A stretch of 49,274 nt of DNA from an uncultured Lachnospiraceae bacterium (lineage in GTDB: Bacteria > Bacillota > Clostridia > Lachnospirales > Lachnospiraceae), in NCBI GenBank assembly GCA_947175055.1, contig CAMWLJ010000013.1, positions 1 through 49,274 on the forward strand, written 5' to 3'. Below the pieces are notes generated by a model that saw only the letters and a program-made list of their open reading frames with translations, searched no databases and was not told the DNA's origin. Position numbers and translations under genes: made by a program. Shown in pieces: positions 8,816 through 17,160 of this stretch; position 1 is the first letter of the stretch; every line of letters starts with the position of its first letter.

Positions 8816-10248
8816 TGGAACAACAGACACAGAAATATTTAAAACAGCTGATACAGTTAAGTATACCGGCCGTGCTTGCCCAGATCAGTTCTATCATCAT
8901 GCAGTATATTGATGCGGCGATGGTGGGCAGTCTGGGCGCGGCGGCCACTGCAGCGATCGGCCTGGTGTCCAGCACGACATGGCTGTTTGGCGGGCTTTGC
9001 GTATCCGCAGCTACCGGGTTTTCCGTGCAGGTGGCGCAGCTGATCGGAGCAGAGAATGAGAGGGAAGCGAGAGATGTCCTGCGCCAGGCGATCCTGTGCA
9101 CGTTACTGTTTGGACTTACCGTATCTATGGTGGGAATCGGTATCAGTTCAAGGTTACCTGTCTGGCTGGGCGGGGCGGAAGAGATCCGCAGGAATGCTTC
9201 CCGGTATTTCCTGATCTATGCCTGTGCACTTCCGGCGGCGCAGATGCGCCATACTGCCGGAAGTGCGCTGCAGTGCAGCGGCGACATGAAGGTGCCGAGT
9301 AGATTGAATATCATGATGTGCGGGTTGGATGTGATCTTCAACAGCCTGTTGATCTTTCCCACAAGGCAGCTTTCACTGCCGGGTATTTCAGTTACGGTGC
9401 CGGGAGCCGGTATGGGCGTAACGGGCGCGGCATTGGGTACTGCGCTGGCGGAAGCCGTCACGGCGGTGTTGATGCTGTATGCGGTCTGCTTTCGGTCGAA
9501 GCGGCTGCGGCTTTTTGGAAGGCGGCAGTCATGTGCCGCTCAGGTGGATGTGCCCTGTGACGAAACGGTTAAAGATCCCCTTCAGGAAGCATTCCGCTTC
9601 CGGCCCAAGTGCCTGCGCACGGCAATTTGCCTTGCACTGCCGATGGCTTTTGAGCATACGATAATGTGTGGGGCGCATATTGCAGAGACTCGTATTGTAG
9701 CGCCTCTGGGAACAGTGTCGGTGGCAGCCAATTCTCTGGCAGTGACGGCGGAAAGCCTCTGCTATATGCCGGGCAGCGGTATCGGAACGGCAGCAACGAC
9801 GCTGGTAGGACTAAATATCGGCGCGGGAAGACCGGAGCAGGCACGGCGTTATGCCAATTTAGCGGTGAGCCTCGGTGCGGCGGTGATGACCTGTACGGGT
9901 GGAATGATGTTTCTTTGTGCACCACTTATGTTTTCGCTGCTGACGCCGGATGCGGCGATCCGGGCGCTTGGCGTAAAAGTACTGCGGATCGAAGCCTTCG
10001 CAGAGCCGCTGTTTGCGGTGTCCATAGTGACTGCCGGCGCGCTGCGGGGTGCAGGGGATACACTGATCCCCAGTCTGATCAATCTGGCCAGTATGTGGGG
10101 TGTCCGTATTACGGCGGCTTCCCTGCTTGCACCGCGGCTGGGGCTGGTAGGTGTGTGGATCGCTATGTGCGGCGAACTGTGCGTGCGCGGGCTGATGTTC
10201 TTAGTACGGCTTCTGCGGGGAAAATGGCTGGATAAGAAGATCACATGA
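8815..10248 (+). CDS. MATE family efflux transporter
   Basis: This 477-residue, multi-helix protein starts MEQQTQKYLKQLIQLSIPAV and shows MATE signatures such as QISSIIMQYIDAAMVGSLGA near the N-terminus and GSGIGTAATTLVGLNIGAGR in the second half. Twelve hydrophobic segments can be traced. MATE proteins exchange organic cations or other amphipathic molecules for Na+ or H+. The ATG at 8815 shares a base with the previous stop and has no strong binding site, so translation is probably coupled to the beta-helix gene. That coupling suggests a functional link, for example export of a product, but the substrate is unknown. Confidence 0.88.
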   Translation: MEQQTQKYLKQLIQLSIPAVLAQISSIIMQYIDAAMVGSLGAAATAAIGLVSSTTWLFGGLCVSAATGFSVQVAQLIGAENEREARDVLRQAILCTLLFGLTVSMVGIGISSRLPVWLGGAEEIRRNASRYFLIYACALPAAQMRHTAGSALQCSGDMKVPSRLNIMMCGLDVIFNSLLIFPTRQLSLPGISVTVPGAGMGVTGAALGTALAEAVTAVLMLYAVCFRSKRLRLFGRRQSCAAQVDVPCDETVKDPLQEAFRFRPKCLRTAICLALPMAFEHTIMCGAHIAETRIVAPLGTVSVAANSLAVTAESLCYMPGSGIGTAATTLVGLNIGAGRPEQARRYANLAVSLGAAVMTCTGGMMFLCAPLMFSLLTPDAAIRALGVKVLRIEAFAEPLFAVSIVTAGALRGAGDTLIPSLINLASMWGVRITAASLLAPRLGLVGVWIAMCGELCVRGLMFLVRLLRGKWLDKKIT

Positions 10249-10353
10249 TCATAAAGCACTATAATAGTCCACAACATATAAGGACAGAGGATCCTATGGT
10301 AAACGATAGACAAATTTGCTGTTTGCCACAGGCCGCAGGAAGGAGTTTCCAAT

Positions 10354-11190
10354 ATGAAGACGATAAAAGGGCAGACGTTTGATGAAGAACGTGCTTTATA
10401 CGGCAGCAATGGAATTAAAGTGATCGATTGTGTTTTTGACGGTCCGGCGGACGGAGAGAGTGCATTTAAAGAGGGTCGGAATATTTGGGTGGAACATTGT
10501 TTCTTTAATCTTCGGTATCCCTTCTGGCATGATGACAGACTGGCGATCACAGGTTCCGAGATGACGGAGCTATGCCGGGCAGCGCTATGGTACTCGCATG
10601 ATATTGAGATCACGGATACTAAACTGCATGGGATCAAGGCGCTGCGGGAGTGCGGACGTGTGAAGATGCAGGGATGTGACGTGATCTCGCCGGAGTTTGG
10701 CTGGTCGGTGCAGGAGATGGGGATGAAGGATTGCAGTGTGGAGGGCGAATATTTTATGATGCGCTCTGACAGACTGCATTTCGAGGATGTACGGCTGAAG
10801 GGCAAGTATTCCTTTCAGTACATAGAGGATTCGGTGTTTGAGAACTGCAATTTCGATACGAAGGACGCCTTCTGGCATGCAAAGAATGTGACTATCCGCA
10901 ACAGCATTGTCAAGGGGGAATACCTTGCATGGTATTGTGAAAATGTGACTTTTGATCATTGTAAGATCATTGGCACGCAGCCGTTATGCTACTGTAAGAA
11001 CCTGAAACTGATCGACTGTGAGATGATCGATACGGACTTATCTTTCGAGAAATCCGAGGTGGAAGCGACACTTACAGCACCGGTGATGAGCATTAAGAAC
11101 CCATTATCCGGACGGATCGTCGCACCTGCTGTGGGCGAGATCATCCGGGATGATGAATCATCACGTGGGGAGATTGTTGTAGACGGATAG
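10354..11190 (+). CDS. DUF3737 family protein
   Basis: This is a 278-residue protein recognised as DUF3737 by its opening (MKTIKGQTFDEERALYGSNG), the VIDCVFDGPADGESAFKEGR segment and the repeated short strands (WVEHCFFNLRYPFWHDDRLA, ENCNFDTKDAFWHAKNV, YCENVTFDHCKIIG). The repeats predict a small right-handed beta-helix. There is no signal peptide, and no biochemical function is known to me for the family. AGGAGT (10340-10345) precedes the start. Its last 30 bases overlap the convergently transcribed AraC gene, and it follows another beta-helix protein and its transporter. Confidence 0.85.
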   Translation: MKTIKGQTFDEERALYGSNGIKVIDCVFDGPADGESAFKEGRNIWVEHCFFNLRYPFWHDDRLAITGSEMTELCRAALWYSHDIEITDTKLHGIKALRECGRVKMQGCDVISPEFGWSVQEMGMKDCSVEGEYFMMRSDRLHFEDVRLKGKYSFQYIEDSVFENCNFDTKDAFWHAKNVTIRNSIVKGEYLAWYCENVTFDHCKIIGTQPLCYCKNLKLIDCEMIDTDLSFEKSEVEATLTAPVMSIKNPLSGRIVAPAVGEIIRDDESSRGEIVVDG

Positions 11191-12141
11191 GCGGTATTCT
11201 TTCGGCGAACATCCATATTTTTCCCGAAAGATACGATAGAAGAAGCTGCTGTTGCTATACCCGATCGCGTCGATGATGTCATCCGCAGAGAGCGTTGTCT
11301 GCGATAACAGATAGACGGCTTGCTGGAGCTTCTGCTGCTGCAGGAGTTCTTTAAAGGTCTGTCCGGTGTATTTCTTCAGAAGGCGGCTGACATAGTAGGG
11401 CGGCAGTTTGATCTCGGCAGAAATGTCGGTCAATGTGCCGCTTTTGTAATGTGTTTCAATATATTTCAGGACACGGAAGATCAGATCCTGCTCATAGTTA
11501 CCGGCCTGGTTCTTGGCGATCGAATCGACGAAAACCGACAGGTTCATGAAGATCAGGCCCATGGTGACTTGATTGATGGTGTTGGTGCCTGGTTTCTTGT
11601 CGATCAGGTTCCAGAGCATATTTTCGATGAGATTTTGGATAGGCAGAATCTCTTTAGCCTGAAAATGCAGGTAAGTAATCTGCGAGTCGTGGTTTGACAA
11701 AGTAGAGATGAGAAAACTGCGCAGCACATTTTCCTGCTCTATCATGGACAGGGTGCGGTCAAAAAACTCTGGCAGGATGAAGAAATTAACGGCGACATCA
11801 TCCTGTTTTGCGGGGAAGATCTCGTGCGTGGCTGTCTGATTGAGAAAAAGCAGGTCACCTTCCTGCAGGACGATCTTATCGGTATCATTTATGATATGTG
11901 TGGTAGATCCGCAGCACATATAGACCAGCTCGGCGTAGTTGTGGCGGTGCTTTGGAAAATGCGCAAAGCGGGTATGGGGGCGGATCTCGATCAGGCGGCC
12001 GCGCGCGGCAAGTTTGTCGATGTCTACCACAAATTCCCGGCTTGATGTGTATAATTCTCTCTGAATGTCGGACGGCCCTTGTAGAAGGGCTTTTTCTTCA
12101 GCGGTGATCTGCCGCAGACGGTTTAAAAGTTCTTCTCTCAT
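11161..12141 (-). CDS. AraC-family transcriptional regulator (probable rhamnose regulator)
   Basis: This is a 326-residue regulator. Residues about 50-150 form a cupin sensor (HTRFAHFPKHRHNYAELVYM, then ILQEGD-like LQEGDLLFLN). Residues about 215-320 carry two helix-turn-helix motifs (TLTDISAEIKLPPYYVSRLL and DDIIDAIGYSNSSFFYRIFR) and the family ending FREKYGCSPKEYRL. The start at 12141 follows AGGGGAG on the minus strand. It is divergent from rhaB across 190 bp, the usual arrangement for a local sugar-responsive activator, so L-rhamnose or a derivative is the likely effector by inference. Its 3' end overlaps the DUF3737 gene by 30 bp. Confidence 0.85.
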   Translation of the reverse strand: MREELLNRLRQITAEEKALLQGPSDIQRELYTSSREFVVDIDKLAARGRLIEIRPHTRFAHFPKHRHNYAELVYMCCGSTTHIINDTDKIVLQEGDLLFLNQTATHEIFPAKQDDVAVNFFILPEFFDRTLSMIEQENVLRSFLISTLSNHDSQITYLHFQAKEILPIQNLIENMLWNLIDKKPGTNTINQVTMGLIFMNLSVFVDSIAKNQAGNYEQDLIFRVLKYIETHYKSGTLTDISAEIKLPPYYVSRLLKKYTGQTFKELLQQQKLQQAVYLLSQTTLSADDIIDAIGYSNSSFFYRIFREKYGCSPKEYRLSVYNNLPT

Positions 12142-12176
12142 GTGCTGCTCCCCTGTCTAAAGTGGTTATTCCTCGT

Positions 12177-12195
12177 AAACGAGCTTTGCTCGTTT
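12177..12195. promoter_or_regulatory. Perfect inverted repeat in the araC-rhaB intergenic region
   Basis: AAACGAGC (12177-12184), a 3-nt centre and GCTCGTTT (12188-12195) form a perfect 8-bp dyad, followed by three more T residues. It lies 36 bp upstream of the regulator start codon. It could be an operator for the regulator or a short plus-strand terminator-like hairpin; no plus-strand gene ends here, which favours a regulatory role. Confidence 0.45.
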
Positions 12196-12331
12196 TTTGC
12201 AACTAAGGTCCCTGAATTTGTAGCCGGAAGACCTTATTTTTTGGAGATCTTTCCTCTATGATAACATAGAAAGAACAAAAATCCATTCTTAATCTACGGA
12301 AATCGCATGTAAAATGTATTGGGGGTTATTT

Positions 12332-13738
12332 ATGAGCAGGTATTATCTGGCGGTGGATATTGGGGCATCCAGCGGAAGGCATATGTTGGGGTATTTGGAA
12401 GACGGGAAGATGCGGCTGGAAGAAATCTACCGCTTTGAGAACGGGATGGTAAATAAGGACGGTAAACTTCTGTGGGACACACAACGTCTGTTCACAGAGA
12501 TCCTAAACGGTATGAAGGCATGCAGGGAGACCGGCAGGATCCCTGAGAGTATGTCGGTGGACACTTGGGCGGTGGATTATGTACTGCTTGACGGACAGGA
12601 TCAAGTGATCGGAGATACATTCGGCTACCGCGACAGCAGGACAAATGAATGTGATGAGGCGGTCTACAGACTGATCGGGGAAAGTGAGCTGTATGCGAGG
12701 ACGGGCATTCAGAAACAGATGTTCAACACGGTCTATCAGCTGATGGCAGATAAGCTGCAGCGGCCACAGGTTCTGGACAAGGCGAAGACATTTCTGATGC
12801 TTCCGGATTATTTCCAATTCCTTTTGACAGGGAAAAAGGTGTCTGAGTATACCAACGGGACATCCACGCAGTTAGTCAGTCCGGTGACAAAGCAGTGGGA
12901 CAGGGAGCTGATCCGTCTGCTGGGGTATCCGGAAGAAATGTTTCTCCCCTTGCAGATCCCGGGTAGTGAAGTCGGGAATTTAAGAGCAGATATTGCCAAA
13001 CAGGTGGGATATGACTGTAAGGTAGTTCTTTGCGGCAGCCACGATACGGCGTCGGCGGTGATGGCAGTACCAAAGCCTGCGGGTGACGGGCTGTACATCA
13101 GTTCGGGCACATGGTCGTTGATGGGGGTGGAGCTGGCGGAAGCGGATTGCAGGGAAGAGAGCAGGCAGGCCAATTTCACCAATGAAGGCGGGTACGGATA
13201 CCGCTTCCGCTATCTGAAAAATATCATGGGACTTTGGATGATCCAGTCGGTGCGTCATGAGCTGCATGACCGGTATTCTTTTGCGGAGCTCTGCCGGATG
13301 GCGGATGAGCAGGAGCTGACATCACTGGTGGATGCAAACGATAACTGCTTCCTGTCGCCGGAAAGTATGATCCGGGAGATTCAAGGTTACTGCAGCAGAA
13401 CGGGACAGAAAGAGCCGGAGACACCGGGAGAGATCGCCGGTGTCATTTACCGGAGCCTGGCGCAGTGCTATGGGAAGACTGTGCGGGAGATCGAGAAGAA
13501 TACCGGCAGGAGTTATGAGAGCATCCATGTGATCGGCGGTGGGGCAAATGCGGCATATCTGAACAGGCTGACGGCGCAGGCTACGGGTAAGACTGTTTAT
13601 GCGGGGCCCGGGGAAGCCACAGCGATCGGTAATATTATGGCGCAGATGATCGGGGCCGGGGAACTGAAGGGGCTGGCAGAGGCGCGCAAGTGTGTGGCGG
13701 AGTCGTTTGAGATCCACGTATATCAGGTAGAATCTTAA
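12332..13738 (+). CDS. rhaB: Rhamnulokinase
   Basis: This is a 468-residue FGGY-family kinase that phosphorylates L-rhamnulose to L-rhamnulose-1-phosphate. The start at ATG 12332 is preferred over 12314 because TGGGGGTT lies between them. The N-terminal phosphate-binding segment reads YLAVDIGASSGRHMLGYL. SVDTWAVDYVLLD and GSHDTASAVMAVP carry the expected substrate and ATP contacts, and IHVIGGGANAAYLNRLTAQA is the C-terminal adenosine motif. Length and motifs fit RhaB rather than xylulokinase. It begins a rhaB-rhaA-rhaD operon. Confidence 0.93.
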   Translation: MSRYYLAVDIGASSGRHMLGYLEDGKMRLEEIYRFENGMVNKDGKLLWDTQRLFTEILNGMKACRETGRIPESMSVDTWAVDYVLLDGQDQVIGDTFGYRDSRTNECDEAVYRLIGESELYARTGIQKQMFNTVYQLMADKLQRPQVLDKAKTFLMLPDYFQFLLTGKKVSEYTNGTSTQLVSPVTKQWDRELIRLLGYPEEMFLPLQIPGSEVGNLRADIAKQVGYDCKVVLCGSHDTASAVMAVPKPAGDGLYISSGTWSLMGVELAEADCREESRQANFTNEGGYGYRFRYLKNIMGLWMIQSVRHELHDRYSFAELCRMADEQELTSLVDANDNCFLSPESMIREIQGYCSRTGQKEPETPGEIAGVIYRSLAQCYGKTVREIEKNTGRSYESIHVIGGGANAAYLNRLTAQATGKTVYAGPGEATAIGNIMAQMIGAGELKGLAEARKCVAESFEIHVYQVES

Positions 13739-13814
13739 GCGTCCATTATTCAACCAAGATTTTATGGCGTTTCGGAATGAAGAAAAGTAAGAAAAGGTAA
13801 AGGAGAAAAGGGAC

Positions 13815-15074
13815 ATGACAACAACAGAAAGATATGCATCGGCAAAAGAAATATTTGCGGCGATTGGGGTGGATACAGATGCCGCGCTGGAGACATTAAA
13901 GAAGGTGCCGGTCTCCATGCATTGCTGGCAGGGAGACGACGTGATCGGATTTGACCATGATGGTCCGCTGACAGGCGGCATTCAGACCACGGGAGATTAT
14001 CCGGGCAAGGCGAAGACACCGAAGGAACTGATGGCGGATATGGATAAGGCGCTTTCCCTAATTCCGGGTAAAAAGAAGATTAATATACATGCAAGCTATG
14101 CGATCTTTGAGGAGGGCAAACATGCGGATCGTAACGAGCTGGAGCCTGAGCATTTTGCGAAGTGGGTTGCATTTGCGAAAGAAAAAGGCATGGGGCTGGA
14201 TTTCAATCCTACCTTCTTCTCGCATCCGATGGTGAAGGACGGACTGACACTTTCCAGCCCAGACCCGGAAGTACGTAAGTTCTGGATCGAGCATGGCAAG
14301 GCATGTATCCGTATTTCCCAGTATTTTGCAGAAGAGACAGGGATTCCCTGCGTTATGAACATCTGGACGGGCGATGGCTTCAAGGACGTGCCGGCAGACC
14401 GTATGGGTCCCCGGATGCGCTATAAGGAGTCGATCGAGGAGATACTTTCTGAGCCGTACGACAGAGCAAAGGTAAAGCCCTGTGTAGAGTCGAAGGTGTT
14501 TGGTATCGGCGTGGAATCCTATACGGCGGGATCCGCTGAGTTTGCGCTGTCTTTGGCGGCTATGAATGAGGGCTGTCTGCCACTGATGGACAATGGACAT
14601 TACCATCCTACGGAACTGGTATCGGATAAGATTCCGGCTCTGCTCTGCTTCTATCCGGAGATTGCTCTGCATGTGACGAGAGGTGTGCGCTGGGATTCCG
14701 ATCATGTACTGCTTCTGGATGATGAAACGAAGGAGATCGCAAAGGAGATCGTGCGCTGTAATGCGCTTGACCGTGTCTATATCGCGCTGGATTATTTCGA
14801 TGCCAGTATTAATCGCGTATCTGCATGGGCAGTGGGCATGAGGAGTTTCCAGAAGTCGCTGATGATGGCACTATGTACGCCTAATGAGCAGTTAAAGAAG
14901 CTGCAGGATGAAAGTCGCTTTACGGAATTGATGGCGATGCAGGAGGCAGTGAAGATGCTGCCATTCGGGGATGTGTGGAATTATTATTGTGAGCAGTGTG
15001 GCGTGACAGATGATTTCCACCTGTTTGATGAGGTGCAGAGGTACGAAGAAGAAGTATTGAGTAAGCGAAATTGA
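13815..15074 (+). CDS. rhaA: L-rhamnose isomerase
   Basis: This 419-residue enzyme converts L-rhamnose to L-rhamnulose with a divalent metal. Recognisable segments are VPVSMHCWQGDDVIGFD near residue 30, INIHASYAIFEE, LDFNPTFFSHPMVKDGLTLS, the metal region CLPLMDNGHYHPTELVSDKI, and VTRGVRWDSDHVLLLDDE. Length matches the family (about 415-420). AAAGGAGAAAAGG precedes the start. It follows rhaB by 76 bp and is in the same transcriptional direction as rhaD. Confidence 0.95.
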   Translation: MTTTERYASAKEIFAAIGVDTDAALETLKKVPVSMHCWQGDDVIGFDHDGPLTGGIQTTGDYPGKAKTPKELMADMDKALSLIPGKKKINIHASYAIFEEGKHADRNELEPEHFAKWVAFAKEKGMGLDFNPTFFSHPMVKDGLTLSSPDPEVRKFWIEHGKACIRISQYFAEETGIPCVMNIWTGDGFKDVPADRMGPRMRYKESIEEILSEPYDRAKVKPCVESKVFGIGVESYTAGSAEFALSLAAMNEGCLPLMDNGHYHPTELVSDKIPALLCFYPEIALHVTRGVRWDSDHVLLLDDETKEIAKEIVRCNALDRVYIALDYFDASINRVSAWAVGMRSFQKSLMMALCTPNEQLKKLQDESRFTELMAMQEAVKMLPFGDVWNYYCEQCGVTDDFHLFDEVQRYEEEVLSKRN

Positions 15075-15078
15075 GCAA

Positions 15079-15177
15079 ATGCCCGGCAACGGTCAGCGCG
15101 TTGACGTTTTAAAAGACGCAGGTGTTCAGGACGATCAGGCAATGCTGGCTGCAAGGGGAATCGGTTTAAATCTGTGA
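15079..15177 (+). CDS. Possible small ORF or gene remnant between rhaA and rhaD
   Basis: A 32-residue frame starts at ATG 15079, four bases after the rhaA stop and in another frame, and ends LAARGIGLNL at TGA 15175. It also reads MPGNGQRVDVLKDAG. The composition looks protein-like, but there is no Shine-Dalgarno sequence right before it other than that embedded in the rhaA end. It could be a small coupled peptide, the remains of a longer gene, or chance. I do not recognise it. Confidence 0.3.
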   Translation: MPGNGQRVDVLKDAGVQDDQAMLAARGIGLNL

Positions 15178-15179
15178 AA

Positions 15180-15190
15180 CTTCGGAATGG
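15180..15190 (+). repeat. Copy of the dispersed CTTCGGAATGG leader element (before rhaD)
   Basis: CTTCGGAATGG at 15180-15190 recurs just upstream of the starts at 17161, 24400 and 31180. Here it stands 18 bases before ATG 15209, with the ribosome binding site GTGGAGGG after it rather than within it. Confidence 0.5.
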
Positions 15191-15208
15191 TGAAAAGTGG
15201 AGGGTAAT

Positions 15209-16036
15209 ATGAAAGTCTTAGAGACAAAATTTGTACAGGGTTTTATCAGGATGTGTAATGACGGCTGGGAGCAGGGCTGGCATGAGCGTAACGGCGGCAA
15301 TCTGACCTACCGCATGAAAAAGGAGGAGGCAGAGTCCGTAAGGGATGAGTTAAGGAAGGACGGAGAGTGGAAACAGATCGGCACATCCGTGCCGAAACTT
15401 GCAGGAGAATATTTTCTGGTGACGGGCAGCGGCAAGTATTTCCGCAATGTGATCCTGGATCCGGAGGATTCCATCGCGATCGTAGAGCTTGACGGAAAGG
15501 GAGAGAACTACCGCATTTGCTGGGGACTGGTCAATGGCGGCAGACCCACGAGCGAATTACCAAGCCATCTGATGAATCATGAAGTGAAGATGCAGGCTAC
15601 GGGAGGAAAGCATCGCGTTATCTATCATGCACATACGACAAATCTGATCGCGCTGACCTTCGTGCTGCCACTGAGGGACGAGGTCTTTACGAGAGAACTC
15701 TGGGAGATGGCGACAGAATGCCCGGTGGTATTCCCGGATGGGATCGGTGTCGTGGGATGGATGGTGCCGGGTGGCAGGGAGATTGCGGTGGCCACCAGCG
15801 AGCTGATGAAGAAGTATGATGTGGCGGTCTGGGCACATCATGGTATGTTTGCGTCCGGTGAAGACTTTGACCTGACATTCGGCCTGACGCATACGGTGGA
15901 GAAATCTGCGGAGATTCTTGTGAAGATGCTTTCCATGCGGCCGGACAAGCTGCAGACCATTACGCCGCAGAATTTCCGGGATCTGGCGGTGGATTTCAAA
16001 GTGACGCTGCCGGAGAAGTTTCTGTATGAGAAATGA
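15209..16036 (+). CDS. rhaD: L-rhamnulose-1-phosphate aldolase
   Basis: This 275-residue class II aldolase cleaves L-rhamnulose-1-phosphate to dihydroxyacetone phosphate and L-lactaldehyde. The start at ATG 15209 is set by GTGGAGGG (15198-15205). EQGWHERNGGNLTYRM near residue 20 is the class II glycine-rich opening. The zinc ligands are expected in VIYHAHTTNLIALT and VAVWAHHGMFASG. It completes the rhamnose pathway and is followed by an intrinsic terminator. No rhamnose mutarotase, transporter or lactaldehyde reductase is present in the window. Confidence 0.93.
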   Translation: MKVLETKFVQGFIRMCNDGWEQGWHERNGGNLTYRMKKEEAESVRDELRKDGEWKQIGTSVPKLAGEYFLVTGSGKYFRNVILDPEDSIAIVELDGKGENYRICWGLVNGGRPTSELPSHLMNHEVKMQATGGKHRVIYHAHTTNLIALTFVLPLRDEVFTRELWEMATECPVVFPDGIGVVGWMVPGGREIAVATSELMKKYDVAVWAHHGMFASGEDFDLTFGLTHTVEKSAEILVKMLSMRPDKLQTITPQNFRDLAVDFKVTLPEKFLYEK

Positions 16037-16083
16037 GTCTTTTTTCACCAAATGTATTTTAGTGTTCAAGAAGGAAGATGTCT

Positions 16084-16116
16084 GCCTGGCCGCAGTATTT
16101 GGGCCAGGCTTTCTCT
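16084..16116 (+). terminator. Terminator of the rhamnose operon
   Basis: GCCTGGCC (16084-16091) and GGCCAGGC (16102-16109) form a perfect 8-bp stem with a 10-nt loop, followed by TTTCTCT. Orientation fits rhaD; on the opposite strand no T run follows. Confidence 0.75.
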
Positions 16117-16312
16117 ATCCTTCTACAGTAAAAATCTCTTCGATCGAAACATCGAATACCTTTGCGATATTCCATGCCAGAACCAGTGAGGGATTATATT
16201 TGCCCTTCTCAAGGTTTCCAATCGTCTCTCTGCGGACTCCTACGAGTTTCGCCAGATCTTCCTGCTTCATGTCGTATTTTGCTCTATATTCTTTGATTCG
16301 ATTCCTAATCAT
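16115..16312 (-). CDS. XRE-family helix-turn-helix regulator
   Basis: This is a 65-residue protein made almost entirely of an XRE/Cro DNA-binding domain: [20 protein letters not shown], then [20 protein letters not shown] and [15 protein letters not shown]. The start at 16312 is preferred to 16357 because AAGGAGC lies directly before it. It overlaps the membrane-protein gene upstream by 8 bp. Such tiny regulators paired with a short membrane protein are common in Firmicutes and usually act on their own promoter. A matching inverted repeat lies over that promoter. Confidence 0.88.
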   Translation of the reverse strand: MIRNRIKEYRAKYDMKQEDLAKLVGVRRETIGNLEKGKYNPSLVLAWNIAKVFDVSIEEIFTVEG

Positions 16313-16664
16313 TCGCGGCTCCTTTTCGTTCTCTCCACTCCAATAAGATAAGAGCAATACTAAATGCTAAAACAGTGACTGCAAAACTCAGGGCAAAAGA
16401 AATGGGGACTGCGCTCGCTGCATCGTAGAATAAAGTGCAGACGAACATAAAAGGAACAAGCAAAATCATTTCCGACATAAATGCAAAGGTAGCAGCTTTT
16501 TGGATATTAAGCCTGAAGAATTCATCCGGTATCACCCAAAAATAACGAAGATAATAGGCAAATCCAAAAAAGCCATATAGTCCTTTGTTGCCTGTCCGCC
16601 ACCCTAAGATCGCGATCAAAGCTAACAGAGATAAAAATCCTAAGTAGTTGATCCTATGTTTCAT
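16305..16664 (-). CDS. Small four-helix membrane protein, DUF3796-like
   Basis: This is a 119-residue protein with about four hydrophobic helices (residues 7-22, 29-44, 57-77 and 85-108), a charged linker [15 protein letters not shown], and a basic end ([11 protein letters not shown]). From memory this organisation, with an XRE gene immediately downstream, fits the DUF3796 family. It begins at ATG 16664 with AAGGAGGG upstream on the minus strand. The pair forms an operon with 8 bp overlap. The biological role of the family is unknown to me; the regulator presumably controls its expression. Confidence 0.7.
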   Translation of the reverse strand: MKHRINYLGFLSLLALIAILGWRTGNKGLYGFFGFAYYLRYFWVIPDEFFRLNIQKAATFAFMSEMILLVPFMFVCTLFYDAASAVPISFALSFAVTVLAFSIALILLEWRERKGAAND

Positions 16665-16685
16665 GAAAACCCTCCTTACATAAGC

Positions 16686-16718
16686 GGTATATTTCGCTCT
16701 TTATGTTATAAATATACC
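16686..16718. promoter_or_regulatory. Inverted repeat over the DUF3796-like/XRE promoter
   Basis: GGTATATTT (16686-16694) and AAATATACC (16710-16718) are perfect 9-bp inverted copies separated by 15 bp. The second arm overlaps the -10 element of the minus-strand promoter, so binding of a dimeric regulator would block transcription. Autoregulation by the XRE protein is the natural inference. Confidence 0.6.
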
Positions 16719-16739
16719 ACATAATATATGGATGGTCAA
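16711..16739 (-). promoter_or_regulatory. Promoter of the DUF3796-like/XRE pair
   Basis: Read on the minus strand, TTGACC (16739-16734) and TATATT (16716-16711) are separated by 17 bp, which is close to the sigma-A consensus. Confidence 0.7.
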
Positions 16740-16842
16740 GTATTGATTTCAATTTGAAAAAATTCATCGTAACAATTGGTCATTATTCATGGCGCCCCTG
16801 CACCCTGTTGCTGGACATCTGCCCGATAACTTTATAGTTTCG

Positions 16843-17028
16843 GTCAATATCAGTCAATATCATCTAATTAAGCCAAATGTGCATGGTATTGTGCATTGTT
16901 ACAAGCTGTATGCACGTTCTATTCAGATGTCATGGCATCAATCGTGAAAAGCACCCATCAACTGTTGTTCATCGAAAAAGAATATAAAGTGCAAAACGGT
17001 CAAAGTCAGTTAAAACAATTCAAATTTG
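16843..17028. promoter_or_regulatory. Upstream phased operator-like repeats of the fructose operon
   Basis: GTCAATATCA is repeated twice back to back (16843-16852 and 16853-16862). A second cluster reads GTCAAAGTCA, GTTAAAACAA and TTCAAATTTG (16999-17028), three 10-bp units sharing a TCAA/TTAA core. The 10-bp period places the cores on one face of the helix. DeoR-family repressors commonly bind such direct repeats, and a DeoR gene ends this operon, so these are candidate operators by inference. The rest of 16740-17074 is AT-rich and holds no gene that I can see. Confidence 0.5.
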
Positions 17029-17074
17029 TGCAAAGCAAACAAAACAAGTGCAATCTTTTTGTGAATTAATATGA

Positions 17075-17103
17075 TTGATTTTGACTGAATTTGAATGTAT
17101 AAT
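17075..17103 (+). promoter_or_regulatory. Promoter of the fructose operon with promoter-proximal operator repeats
   Basis: TTGATT (17075-17080) and TATAAT (17098-17103) are 17 bp apart. Between them TTGACTGAAT (17081-17090) and TTGAATGTAT (17091-17100) form a 10-bp phased direct repeat with a TTGA core, the reverse of the TCAA core found upstream. Confidence 0.65.
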
Positions 17104-17129
17104 GCAATTATGATAAACGACAATTTAGT

Positions 17130-17144
17130 AAGCGTGAAACGCTT
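17130..17144 (+). other. Short hairpin in the fruK leader
   Basis: AAGCG (17130-17134) and CGCTT (17140-17144) with a 5-nt loop sit immediately before the CTTCGGAATGGAGGG element and could affect access to the ribosome binding site. Confidence 0.35.
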
Positions 17145-17156
17145 CGGAATGGAGGG
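17142..17156 (+). repeat. Copy of the dispersed CTTCGGAATGGAGG leader element (before fruK)
   Basis: CTTCGGAATGGAGGG at 17142-17156 provides the Shine-Dalgarno sequence for ATG 17161. The same string precedes larC and close variants precede rhaD and the MGMT-family gene. Confidence 0.55.
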
Positions 17157-17160
17157 AGAG

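Noticed and set aside
16026-16346. A 106-codon plus-strand frame after rhaD
   Set aside because: It is antisense to the clearly identified XRE regulator gene and crosses the rhaD terminator.
16804-16900. Possible CRISPR-like array from repeated GTCAATATCA
   Set aside because: The units are only 10 bp, directly adjacent and without spacers; a protein-binding array fits better.
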